A stretch of 64,000 nt of DNA, taken from contig NZ_CP036263.1 in assembly GCF_007741515.1 (NCBI RefSeq), forward strand, positions 5,009,178-5,073,177, written 5' to 3'. Position 1 is the first letter of the stretch. Every line of letters begins with the position of its first letter. The notes under the pieces are model-generated. The model searched no databases and had not been told where the DNA came from. It saw nothing but the letters and a program-made list of their open reading frames with translations. The stretch comes from Adhaeretor mobilis. Lineage in GTDB: Bacteria; Planctomycetota; Planctomycetia; Pirellulales; Lacipirellulaceae. Of this stretch, positions 1 through 8,280 are shown one piece after another. A program made the translations under genes and the position numbers.

Positions 1-69
1 CAGCGTCGATAGCCTGAGAACACCGACAGTTGATGAGCACGTACCTCACAGCGAACAAGTCTACGGAAG

Positions 70-1557
70 TTAGCTTTCCCAGTTCATCGAGCGATCTACC
101 GCTTGCTTCCAGCGGGATCGCAGTGCCGAAGACTGCTCGGCTGAGATTTGCGGCTCGAAACGAACATCAACGGCCCATTGGTTGGCGATTGTTTCGCAGT
201 CTTTCCAAACCCCTGCGGCAAGACCAGCCAGATAGGCGGCCCCCAGCGCGGTAGACTCCGTAACGACGGGCCGTACGACGGAGATCTGCAACAGGTCGGC
301 TTGGAACTGTAAGAGGTGCGCATTGACGCTCGCCCCCCCGTCGACACGCAATTCCCCCAGTTCGACACCCGAGTCGCTTTGCATGGCACCGACGAGGTCG
401 GCCACTTGAAAAGCAATCGATTCGACCGCGGCCCGCGCGATGTGTGCTGCAGTGGTGCCGCCGGTGATACCGACGATCGTTCCGCGTGCGTAGGGGTCCC
501 AGTGCGGAGCGCCGAGACCAGCAAAAGCAGGCACGACAAAGACGCCGCCATTATCCTTAACAGAATTAGCGAGCGCTTCCACTTCCGAAGAGCTCTTGAT
601 GATGCCCAAGCCATCGCGAAGCCAACTCACGACTGCACCGCCGGTGAATACGCTCCCTTCAAGGGCGTACTCCAACTGGTCGCCCACTTGCCAGGCAACT
701 GTGGTGAGCAGATTGTGCTCAGAAGTCACCGCTTCCGGGCCGGTGTTCATGAGCATGAAACAACCGGTGCCGTACGTGTTCTTCACGGATCCTGGCACAT
801 AGCACGCTTGCCCGAACAACGCAGACTGTTGATCGCCGGCGATTCCGCCGATCTTGATTCCCTTGAGCTTATCCGAAGAGCTGACTTCGCCGTAGACTTC
901 ACTCGAAGGACGTATCTCGGGCAGCAACGCACTCGGTACTCGGAAGCATTCGAGCAATTCATCGTCCCACTTGCCGGTATGAATGTTCATCAACAAGGTG
1001 CGCGAGGCGTTCGACACGTCGGTGATATGCAGCTTGCCACCAGTCAGATTCCAGATCAGCCAAGCGTCGATCGTGCCGCAAGCGAGCTCGCCCTGCACAG
1101 CTCGCTCGCGTGCTCCCGGCACCTTGTCCAAGATCCACGCGATTTTGGTGCCACTAAAATAAGGATCGAGCACGAGCCCTGTCTTCTTCTTGACAAGCGC
1201 CTCACGCCCTGCGTCTTTGAGTTCCTGACAGACCTTCGCAGTCCGTCGGTCCTGCCACACAATTGCTGGGTGGATCGGCGCTCCTGTCTTGCGATCCCAG
1301 ACGACGATGGTCTCTCGTTGATTGGTAATTCCCAGGGCCGCGATGTCAGCAGCTTGCACCCCATTGGACGCGAGCACCGCTTCTGTGACTTCCAACTGCG
1401 AAGCCCAAATTTCCTCTGGGTCGTGCTCTACCCAACCTGGTTGCGGGTAGTGCTGTTTAAATTCTTTCTGCTCGACGCCAACAATCTTTCCGTCATCAGA
1501 AAACAGGATTGCACGAGAGGAAGTCGTGCCTTGGTCTAAAGCAAGGATGAGGGCCAT
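70..1557 (-). CDS. glpK: Glycerol kinase
   Basis: ATP-dependent phosphorylation of glycerol to sn-glycerol 3-phosphate in the cytoplasm, the entry step of glycerol catabolism. The 495-residue protein has the usual family length and starts with the FGGY-kinase nucleotide loop LALDQGTTSSRAI. It contains the family motifs WQDRRTA, GDQQSALFGQ, NTYGTGCFML and, near the C-terminus, the FGGY adenosine-binding stretch RVDGGASVNAHLLQFQAD. The start is the conserved one (MALILALDQG), but the 30 bases upstream on the coding strand are pyrimidine-rich and show no Shine-Dalgarno sequence. glpP, glpD and glpF lie 11-16 kb away in the same window, so the glycerol genes are dispersed here rather than in one operon. 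I see no frameshift. Confidence 0.97.
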   Translation of the reverse strand: MALILALDQGTTSSRAILFSDDGKIVGVEQKEFKQHYPQPGWVEHDPEEIWASQLEVTEAVLASNGVQAADIAALGITNQRETIVVWDRKTGAPIHPAIVWQDRRTAKVCQELKDAGREALVKKKTGLVLDPYFSGTKIAWILDKVPGARERAVQGELACGTIDAWLIWNLTGGKLHITDVSNASRTLLMNIHTGKWDDELLECFRVPSALLPEIRPSSEVYGEVSSSDKLKGIKIGGIAGDQQSALFGQACYVPGSVKNTYGTGCFMLMNTGPEAVTSEHNLLTTVAWQVGDQLEYALEGSVFTGGAVVSWLRDGLGIIKSSSEVEALANSVKDNGGVFVVPAFAGLGAPHWDPYARGTIVGITGGTTAAHIARAAVESIAFQVADLVGAMQSDSGVELGELRVDGGASVNAHLLQFQADLLQISVVRPVVTESTALGAAYLAGLAAGVWKDCETIANQWAVDVRFEPQISAEQSSALRSRWKQAVDRSMNWES

Positions 1558-1746
1558 CGAATTACCGATTGATAAGGAGGAAGTTGAGAAGGAGTTGCAC
1601 TGAAATTAGATAGGGTGGATTGCAGGAGCAATGAAGAACTCCGCATAGCAAAGACATCTCACATTTCGGCGCTATAGCACCGCAATACTTTGATTCACTA
1701 GGCTGCCCCCACTAACGCCCTCGGGCTGCTGCTAAAAGTCGTCTGG

Positions 1747-2652
1747 CTACTTGGCCGCAGGTTCGAGTGTCGGACTTGGTTTCAATGGAGCGTTTTCTAG
1801 TGAGCTCTCAAGTTGTTTCGCACTGGGCATTAACTGCTCCTGGGTCGCGTGTCGCAGAAGCTTGGGCACGTTTGTCGTTATTGATTCATAGCCGCTTTCT
1901 GCGAGCCGAATGGCTGCCTCGGGTTGATCAACGGTCCACGCATGGAGGCTCAGGCCGGCCTGTTGGCAGCGTAGGATAAATGCCTCATCATAGGCCGGTT
2001 TATTGGCCTTCAAGTCGATCCCGTCGGCGTCGTGCTCCACGGCAATCGCGATAACCCGTTCGTGTGTGGGATACCAATGATCGAGTTTCTTATCGAACTT
2101 GAATTCAACTAGCCAATAGGCTTGCACCTGTGGCAGGGCTTGTTTCGCAGCTTTGATGACATCGCGTTTGAATGAGATAATCCTGAGGTCTTGGTAATTG
2201 ACATCGCTCTTGGCTAGCACGTTTACAAGATGGGGAACAATCTCCGGTCCGCATTTGATTTCAATATAAAAAAGCTTTCCTTGGGGGACAGTAGACAAAA
2301 CATCAGAGAGCGTGGGCATTCGCTCGCCGGCAAACCGCCGACCCTTCCAGCGGCCGACGTCTAGTTTTTGGAGTTCGGCAAGTGTCGATTCTGCAATCTT
2401 GGTGTCCACACCACAGAGGCGTTTGGTCGAAGCGTCGTGAAAACAGACAATCTGCCCATCAGCCGTGAGATGGAAGTCGCCCTCGATGCCGTCAGCTCCT
2501 TGCTCCCAGGCTAGTTGAAACGCGCTGATCGTATTTTCTGGTGCGTCGGACGACGCGCCTCGGTGCGCAATAATGGTCTGCCCATAAGCTTCGGGCAAAA
2601 CGCCATTCGCTAGGCACCAGAGGACTGCAGTGATGAACACTCGGTTAATCAC
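1747..2652 (-). CDS. Secreted glycerophosphodiester phosphodiesterase (GDPD)
   Basis: Hydrolyses glycerophosphodiesters to glycerol 3-phosphate and an alcohol, which would feed GlpK/GlpD. The GDPD signature is clear: IIAHRGASSDAPENT at the start of the mature domain, EGDFHLTADGQIVCFHD carrying the catalytic second His and acidic metal ligands, and the C-terminal AWTVD and ITTNVP motifs. I place the start at a GTG (2652), giving 301 residues with a normal signal peptide (INRVFITAVLWCLANG...AYG) and a purine-rich stretch upstream. The frame stays open to an ATG-type start at 2727, which would add 25 residues without a signal-peptide character. Probably periplasmic. It lies downstream of the PEP-CTERM/DUF1559 genes on the same strand, with a terminator between, so it is likely transcribed separately. 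Confidence 0.9.
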   Translation of the reverse strand: MINRVFITAVLWCLANGVLPEAYGQTIIAHRGASSDAPENTISAFQLAWEQGADGIEGDFHLTADGQIVCFHDASTKRLCGVDTKIAESTLAELQKLDVGRWKGRRFAGERMPTLSDVLSTVPQGKLFYIEIKCGPEIVPHLVNVLAKSDVNYQDLRIISFKRDVIKAAKQALPQVQAYWLVEFKFDKKLDHWYPTHERVIAIAVEHDADGIDLKANKPAYDEAFILRCQQAGLSLHAWTVDQPEAAIRLAESGYESITTNVPKLLRHATQEQLMPSAKQLESSLENAPLKPSPTLEPAAK

Positions 2653-2734
2653 ATCATTTCTTTCAAAGTTTCGCGATGCGTGTCGACGTGGGAGTCCCAC
2701 TGAAGTGGGTCTCCATGAGGTAAACATTATAGGT

Positions 2735-2776
2735 CAAGACAAAGAAAACCCCCACCGTGGTAGACCACGGTGAGGG
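2735..2776 (-). terminator. Intrinsic terminator of the beta-propeller PEP-CTERM gene
   Basis: A perfect 9-bp stem CACCGTGGT/ACCACGGTG (2753-2761 and 2764-2772) with an AG at the tip. On the minus strand it is followed by GGGGTTTTCTTTGTCTT. It lies about 40 bases past the stop codon of the gene ending at 2812 and upstream of the GDPD gene, so it probably ends transcription from 4116. Confidence 0.8.
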
Positions 2777-2811
2777 CGAAAATCTTGACGAAATTTTAGC
2801 ATCCTTCAACA

Positions 2812-4116
2812 CTAGCTACGTAGCGAACGTCTCCGTAGTCCTAGGACTCCGACAGCGCTCATTAGCAGCAGCACCGACGAAGGCTCGGGCACTTGCACCC
2901 GAAAGAGCTCAAATGTTCCATCAGTTCGAGAGTCAGCGTGATAGTAAACAAATCTGCTATCTGAGCTGAAGGAAATTTTATCGACTCCTGAACCAACATC
3001 GGAACCCGGGTGATTCAAGGTGTGGTTTTGAACCGAGGGAGTACCACCTGTGATCGGGATAACGTACAGCTCATTGACACCGTTGGTGTTCAAGTCGCCC
3101 GCGAAGGCAATTTTAGTTCCATCGGGGCTGATCTTGAAAAAGCCGGCGTCGAGATCGACATCCGTGTTCGACGGAAGTAGCGGAGTGGCGTTGCCGCCGG
3201 CAATTGGCAGGCTATAAAGCTCGTCAACTCCGTCGGTGGTGAGATCGCCTCGGAAGATAATTGTCTGCTGATCCGGGGTCACAGCCATGAAGTCGATATC
3301 TCCTACGAAATCGTTAACCGGATCGGGAAAGTTGGAGATGAGAATAGGTGTCGGAGTTGCAGCCGTGGAGCCATCGGCAGCCGTGCGATAGAACGCATCC
3401 TCGGGCGTGCCGTTGCCTGCACCTAGCACTGGCGAACTGAAACCAGAGAAAACGATGTCAGAACCGACTTGGGCATAACTACCTGTGTCAATTTCTGAAA
3501 TATCGTGCTGGATTAGATCAGGTCCAACCAAAATACCTACCGTAGGATTGAGCACCGTAGCAGGCTGCGGTCCCACACCTGGGAACGAAGTTACGAACAA
3601 CGATTTGGTATCGGAGAAGAACAGGGAGTTGCCATCAGAGCTGACCTGCTGATCGTAGGCGTTGACCCTGCCGCTAGTGAGCATCGTAACAGCCTGCGAC
3701 CCACTGGCCGGAGCTAAGTAAAGCTCGTTTTCCAGTGTGGGATCGTTAATATCCTCTTCATAGCGGATGACCACGTTCAACCCGTCTGGTGTCCAAGCAA
3801 TGCCGCCGTCAACGTCTCCGACGCCAGCTGGATTGATCTTTACTGCCGTGCCACCACCAATGGGTGCCACCCACGCCTGGTCATCGACCGTAAGCGGACC
3901 ATCTGGGGCCTCATTCAACGAGCCAACAAATGCTATCTGCGTGCCGTCCGGTGAGATAGCGAATTCCTCGAAGTCGCCGACCGCTACAGCGGGATTGAAA
4001 TTAATCACAATCGCACTGGCGTCGCCTGCCAAAATGGCGATCAAACTCAAGGCAACGACAGTTGCTGTGGGGATTTTGTTTTGCAACAGAATCCTCGAAC
4101 TCTTCAAAACATTCAT
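2812..4116 (-). CDS. Secreted beta-propeller protein with PEP-CTERM tail
   Basis: 434 residues. The start at 4116 is chosen because GGGAGGAG sits about 8 bases upstream; an in-frame start 14 codons earlier would place this ribosome binding site inside the gene. A signal peptide (hydrophobic TATVVALSLIAILAGDASA) is followed by repeated TolB/WD40-like blades of the form ISPDGTKIAFAGDL..NELYVIPI..GG (at least five). These are TolB-type beta-propeller repeats of unknown ligand. The C-terminus VPEPSSVLLLMSAVGVLGL plus RRR is a textbook PEP-CTERM signal for exosortase processing and surface anchoring. No enzyme motif is visible. It lies directly upstream of a terminator and downstream of a DUF1559 gene, so it may be the last gene of a unit. 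Confidence 0.85.
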   Translation of the reverse strand: MNVLKSSRILLQNKIPTATVVALSLIAILAGDASAIVINFNPAVAVGDFEEFAISPDGTQIAFVGSLNEAPDGPLTVDDQAWVAPIGGGTAVKINPAGVGDVDGGIAWTPDGLNVVIRYEEDINDPTLENELYLAPASGSQAVTMLTSGRVNAYDQQVSSDGNSLFFSDTKSLFVTSFPGVGPQPATVLNPTVGILVGPDLIQHDISEIDTGSYAQVGSDIVFSGFSSPVLGAGNGTPEDAFYRTAADGSTAATPTPILISNFPDPVNDFVGDIDFMAVTPDQQTIIFRGDLTTDGVDELYSLPIAGGNATPLLPSNTDVDLDAGFFKISPDGTKIAFAGDLNTNGVNELYVIPITGGTPSVQNHTLNHPGSDVGSGVDKISFSSDSRFVYYHADSRTDGTFELFRVQVPEPSSVLLLMSAVGVLGLRRRSLRS

Positions 4117-4201
4117 TAGAACTACTCCTCCCAAAAGGTTAAAAAAACCAAAAAGCATTCCGCTAGTAAACTACTATTTGAATGCGAACGACAATCAATC
4201 T

Positions 4202-5182
4202 TTAAGGGTAATCAGTGACAATTTCTTCCCCAGCTCTGCTGTGCAGGGCTGCAAATACGACGGGGTCAAGATCCTCTTGAATGAAATGTACCGAGCCATC
4301 TCCATAGCAGAAGTTGGCTCCTGAAGTGTGGAAACTGTAAATCTCCTCCTCATTGGTACAGTTCATCAGTGCCGTCTCACCGCAGGCTCTACTGCCTCCT
4401 ACCGACATAAAATTACTGCGGTCTGCCCAGCTTATGCCCTGTGTGTTCGGAGCATTGCCCGTGTCGACTCCGTTTTTGTAGATTAGCGGGCGACCCGCAT
4501 CCTCGAACAGCATGAACGAGTTGGACAAACCGTCGGTGACATAACGCATCTTTGTAGGGTCAAAATCGTCAACCCGGTCAATCTGCTTGAAACCCCGCGC
4601 GTAAGGGTGCAAAATGCTCGCCCACTTTGTTTCTACATCATCGGTTACGCCTAGGTCCATTAGCAGAGCATGGGCAAAGGGAGGGCTCTTATTGATGTTA
4701 ACCGAGACTAGATAGTCCGTCGTATTCTCAACGAGGCGCTCCCCCACGGAAGGGCATTTCATTACCGGCATGGGTGTCTGAACATGCTCCCAGTTCGTCG
4801 AGCCGTCCGGATTGGGTTGAACCTTTTCATCCCAGTCGAGCTTCAAGTAGATCCGCTCCGCCATATTGCCTTGCTCAACAAATGGCAGCACAAAAGTCAT
4901 GAGGCTGTGCTCCCAGCGAATCTGTCGCCCGTTGATCGCCTCCTTTTCAGTATAGGCAGGGGGGAATTCGCCTCTCTGTTCTTCATACAGCAGGCACGCT
5001 AGCCCAACCTGGCGCATCTGATTGACACACGCCGCACGCCGCGAGGCTTCGCGAGCCGCTTGAACAGCAGGGAGTAACAGACCCACCAAGACGCCGATGA
5101 TGGCAATCACCACCAACAACTCCACGAGGGTGAAGCCCTGATTAGCGCGATCAAAGTGTTGCTTCGGTCTATTGAGTGTCAT
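4202..5182 (-). CDS. DUF1559 prepilin-like protein
   Basis: 326 residues with the type IV pilin / pseudopilin N-terminal methylation motif GFTLVELLVVIAIIGVLVG about 16 residues from the start, followed by AVQAAREASRRAACVNQMRQ, the hallmark of the planctomycete DUF1559 family. The C-terminus keeps the family features SFHTSGANFCYGDGSVHFI. The start at 5182 has an AAGGGA ribosome binding site and puts the prepilin peptidase site at the expected place; an upstream in-frame start would overlap the neighbouring gene. The hydrophobic helix should anchor it in the inner membrane and a type II secretion/pilin peptidase should cleave before Phe. Its cellular role is not known. Confidence 0.93.
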   Translation of the reverse strand: MTLNRPKQHFDRANQGFTLVELLVVIAIIGVLVGLLLPAVQAAREASRRAACVNQMRQVGLACLLYEEQRGEFPPAYTEKEAINGRQIRWEHSLMTFVLPFVEQGNMAERIYLKLDWDEKVQPNPDGSTNWEHVQTPMPVMKCPSVGERLVENTTDYLVSVNINKSPPFAHALLMDLGVTDDVETKWASILHPYARGFKQIDRVDDFDPTKMRYVTDGLSNSFMLFEDAGRPLIYKNGVDTGNAPNTQGISWADRSNFMSVGGSRACGETALMNCTNEEEIYSFHTSGANFCYGDGSVHFIQEDLDPVVFAALHSRAGEEIVTDYP

Positions 5183-5286
5183 GTCGAATCCCTTGCTATC
5201 CTCGAAACTTGTTTGCAAGCCGAGAATAATGACGTGTGAAAAATAATGACCAGTGGTATCAAAACGATTAGATAAGCAGTTGGGTA

Positions 5287-7716
5287 TCAGGAGCGATTGG
5301 TCTTGCGAGTTGAAGTTGCGGAAAAGATGAACATCACTAACCCGCACAGCAGCGCGGAAGACGGCTCAGGAACCATGCTGGTTGAAGCAACAGCAGAGTT
5401 GTCAGTCCCGTAATTGCTCTGAATGTCAGCTAGTACCGAAGCGTCGTAAGTCCCGGGAAATCCTCTTTGGAATTCGAGAAAGTCTGCTCCGTCTACTTTC
5501 AGATCAGCGTTCAGGTCTCCATCGAGCCCCGCGCCTGCCAGTTGCAAATCGTCTACGAAGTCGATAAAAGCAAACGAGAAGGCGGTATCTTCCAGTCCGT
5601 CGACAGAAGGCGTTGCGAAGGAGTCGATGCCCAGAATGCGAAAGTTATCGCCGTCTTTCACATAGGACATAATATTGTCGTCGTCGTTACCTTCGCTAAC
5701 TGAGTTGAGCAAAAGCATGCCTTGCTCATTGGTCTTACCGGCGACCACAAGGATGTATTCGCCCTCATCGTCCCTCGTAAGAGTGAAGCCTGCAGGGGCG
5801 GTTGAATTAACAATCGTACCGTCGGCGTTCACGCGACCGGCGACCAAGTTCTCGGCATCGTAAGGCAAGTAAACGTAGTTGGCTCCGTCCGACGCATCGG
5901 TTGGGTTACTTTCCGCATCTTTGTCATAGTCTTTCACATGAATGTCCCATGAGCCATCGGTTTTCGAGGTGACGGTAGCAAAGTTATTATCATTTCCCCA
6001 CGCGGTAGCCATAAGCACACCGTCGGTCTGAGAATCCACGTCAGCAATAGTTACGCCGATACGACCAATGGTGTTGTTGGAATCGACTGCGGTACCGGTC
6101 TCGAAGCCCGAGTCGGCACCAAAGAAAGCAACAGCCACGTTGATGTTATGTTCTTCGCCACTGAGAAATGACGAGGTGGAAACACTCCACAGGTTGCCGC
6201 CATCATGGGTGGTGTCTGCAATGCCGTAGCTCTTGTCGCCGAGAAAGCCCGTGTTGTCTCGAACTCCCTGAGTGACGGTAGCCAACATAACCCCGTCGCC
6301 CACGGCTAGTTCGGCACCATCAACGTAGAAGTTGAGGTCGCCGCGATTGGAGCCGATGCCAGACACGTTGATTCCCGTGCTCGACTGGGGGACGACTGCA
6401 AGCGTGGCATCTGAGGCATTGAGCCCAATGTCAGATGGTAAAGCAGTAACCTCTGTGTTCCAGCCCATGACTCTGCTGCGGCTGAAACCGGTAAGCGTGG
6501 ACAGGGCGGGAATGGCACCTGGTCCGGTGGGGCCGCCAGTGAATGGAACGAACGCTAGATCGAAGTAGGTGCCGCGGGCGGCATCCTGCCCTTGCGGGAA
6601 GCTATCGGCGATCCCCCCCGTTTTTCCATCAATGGGATCGCTGTTGCTAATATCCTCGGAGAGAACGACCCAATCAGTTCCATTGCTGTGAGGTGCAAAG
6701 CTTGGCAGATTGTCTGTGCTGGGCCCACCGCTCGGGTTTCCTCCCAGGTCGTCGTGAGAACCGTGCTGATTGATGAGTAGCGACCCGCTCGTTGGCGTGT
6801 GGCCTGCGATCGACAAGCGGAAACGCCCTTGTGCTTCGCGTACCATCGTGACCGCGTTGCCGCTAGAAATCAGTACCTCAGCTGGTTCATTCGCGTTGCC
6901 CGTATGAACTCTCGCGAGTGACATATTTGGCGTTCCGAGTGGGAGAAACACAAAAGAAGAGTTATCGCCCGCTTGGCGGATCGGAGCATTGAACTGGCTA
7001 TTCTCGTCGCTAACCGTGCTCTGCAAGGTAAAGGCAGAACCATCGCTCATCTGGCTCACCGATGCAAAAACCTTGTTATCTTCGCCTGAATTTGCCAAGA
7101 AAATGCCCTGGCGCCGTGTGTCCGTGACACCAGGGATGGTGATCACTGACAAGCCACTTTCTGGCGTCGTGCCACCATCGAGAGAGTCTTGCTGAATGTC
7201 TGCAGCGGTCATCCCGTTGAGCACAAACTCGTTAAAGGCAGTACCACCGTTTGAGTAAACGTTTCCGCCCACCCAGCCCTCGCTGAAGGGGAAGTAGATG
7301 GCATTAAGGTTGGAATCTAGCGAACCATTGTTGGGGAGCGTTGTACCAGGAGCATCGATGCCCGCTTTGCGAGTCGTTAGCGAGAGACTGCCGCTCGGGT
7401 CACGCACTACTGAGGACGAGGACCAGAGTGTCTCGGAACCAACAGTGCGACCCAATTCGCCGACCGACCCGAGCAGAATGCCATTGGCAGCATCGTCGGA
7501 TGCAGAGGGCCCGATCTGGACCGGCACAACACCGGTGGTCCCATTGCCGACGACCGAGAAACCGCTCGTCGATTGGCCCGCTGGAATGCTGACCGTTCCG
7601 CTCGCGCTAACTTGGATGTTGGCATTCTCGACTGCCTTGGCAACTTGGAAGCCGCTCGCCATAGAAGCGAGAGCAAAAACGACGGCTAGCGATATCGATC
7701 TCAAAGGCGAGTACAT
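5287..7716 (-). CDS. Large secreted PEP-CTERM / dockerin-like protein
   Basis: 809 residues. Signal peptide at residues 1-28 (SISLAVVFALASMASGFQVAKA). The body contains an internally duplicated module: one copy has FVFLPLGTPNMSLARVHTGN and FRLSIAGHTPTSGSLLIN, the second YVYLPYDAENLVAGRVNADG and YILVVAGKTNEQGMLLLN. Before the end lies a dockerin-like calcium-binding loop, DLNADLKVDGADFLEFQRGF, then the PEP-CTERM signal MVPEPSSALLCGLVMFIF with a basic tail. It is therefore exported and likely anchored by exosortase. No catalytic motif is recognised. The stop lies about 100 bases upstream of the DUF1559 start, on the same strand, so the two may share a transcript. Confidence 0.85.
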   Translation of the reverse strand: MYSPLRSISLAVVFALASMASGFQVAKAVENANIQVSASGTVSIPAGQSTSGFSVVGNGTTGVVPVQIGPSASDDAANGILLGSVGELGRTVGSETLWSSSSVVRDPSGSLSLTTRKAGIDAPGTTLPNNGSLDSNLNAIYFPFSEGWVGGNVYSNGGTAFNEFVLNGMTAADIQQDSLDGGTTPESGLSVITIPGVTDTRRQGIFLANSGEDNKVFASVSQMSDGSAFTLQSTVSDENSQFNAPIRQAGDNSSFVFLPLGTPNMSLARVHTGNANEPAEVLISSGNAVTMVREAQGRFRLSIAGHTPTSGSLLINQHGSHDDLGGNPSGGPSTDNLPSFAPHSNGTDWVVLSEDISNSDPIDGKTGGIADSFPQGQDAARGTYFDLAFVPFTGGPTGPGAIPALSTLTGFSRSRVMGWNTEVTALPSDIGLNASDATLAVVPQSSTGINVSGIGSNRGDLNFYVDGAELAVGDGVMLATVTQGVRDNTGFLGDKSYGIADTTHDGGNLWSVSTSSFLSGEEHNINVAVAFFGADSGFETGTAVDSNNTIGRIGVTIADVDSQTDGVLMATAWGNDNNFATVTSKTDGSWDIHVKDYDKDAESNPTDASDGANYVYLPYDAENLVAGRVNADGTIVNSTAPAGFTLTRDDEGEYILVVAGKTNEQGMLLLNSVSEGNDDDNIMSYVKDGDNFRILGIDSFATPSVDGLEDTAFSFAFIDFVDDLQLAGAGLDGDLNADLKVDGADFLEFQRGFPGTYDASVLADIQSNYGTDNSAVASTSMVPEPSSALLCGLVMFIFSATSTRKTNRS

Positions 7717-7937
7717 GGGTTATCTCAACACCTGAAGGGCTAATGTGATGCAGAATGAAGTAAAATATTTCGCTAGGCACCATCGAGTTTTGACATTTGG
7801 AGGGAACCTTTCCCAACGGCCGAAACTCTGGTGCTAGCGTAGATCATCTTGATGGGCGTTCGCCCAAATGTTAGGAGAGGCCGGTGAAGGTCTCATGAAG
7901 AGTAATCGATTAGCTTTCCGCGGACATTTTTGGCACG

Positions 7938-7968
7938 AAAAAAGGCTCCACGGATCAACCGTGGAGCC
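7938..7968 (-). terminator. Orphan intrinsic terminator in a divergent intergenic gap
   Basis: A perfect 10-bp GC-rich stem, GGCTCCACGG/CCGTGGAGCC (7944-7953 and 7959-7968), with a 5-base loop ATCAA. On the minus strand it is followed by six T residues (7943-7938). The flanking genes point away from each other (7716 leftward, 8281 rightward), so it does not follow any annotated gene. On the plus strand only a weak TT tract follows. Confidence 0.75.
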
Positions 7969-8280
7969 TTCTCGTTATCTCTGGGCTCTCAGGATGCTTT
8001 GTGCCGAAATCGTCAGCACGAGCAAAATCGTTTTGTTACTACTACAACCACACTAAAGCCTACAGTTGTCCCTGTCAACTGTTTTGTAAAAGTAGATTTC
8101 TTCACATCGCGCAACAGCAGACTCCACAACGACTTGCAGAGTCCAGGGACACCTTGGTAATTTCCAGCAGACTACCGCGACACATCGATTTGCGATACTT
8201 TGCGAGCCGGAGTGGACCTTGTCAGTGATATTAAATCGCTCTTCTCTTTCACCGCCACTTTTCCAAGCGAAGGATAGCAA
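7969..8280. other. Intergenic region upstream of the sulfatase
   Basis: About 310 bases between the orphan terminator and the sulfatase start. I see no convincing coding potential: a minus-strand frame of 81 codons has no recognisable features. If the orphan terminator is real, a short minus-strand transcript should start somewhere here. The sulfatase ribosome binding site AGCGAAGGA is at its right end. Confidence 0.5.

Noticed and set aside
316..1539. Long plus-strand open frame (407 codons) opposite glpK
   Set aside because: It lies wholly antisense to a clear glycerol kinase gene, has no family features, and its amino acid pattern mirrors the codon structure of glpK.
1558..1746. A second GlpP-type leader terminator upstream of glpK
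   Set aside because: I looked for a hairpin with a T-tract on the minus strand before the glpK start and found none convincing.
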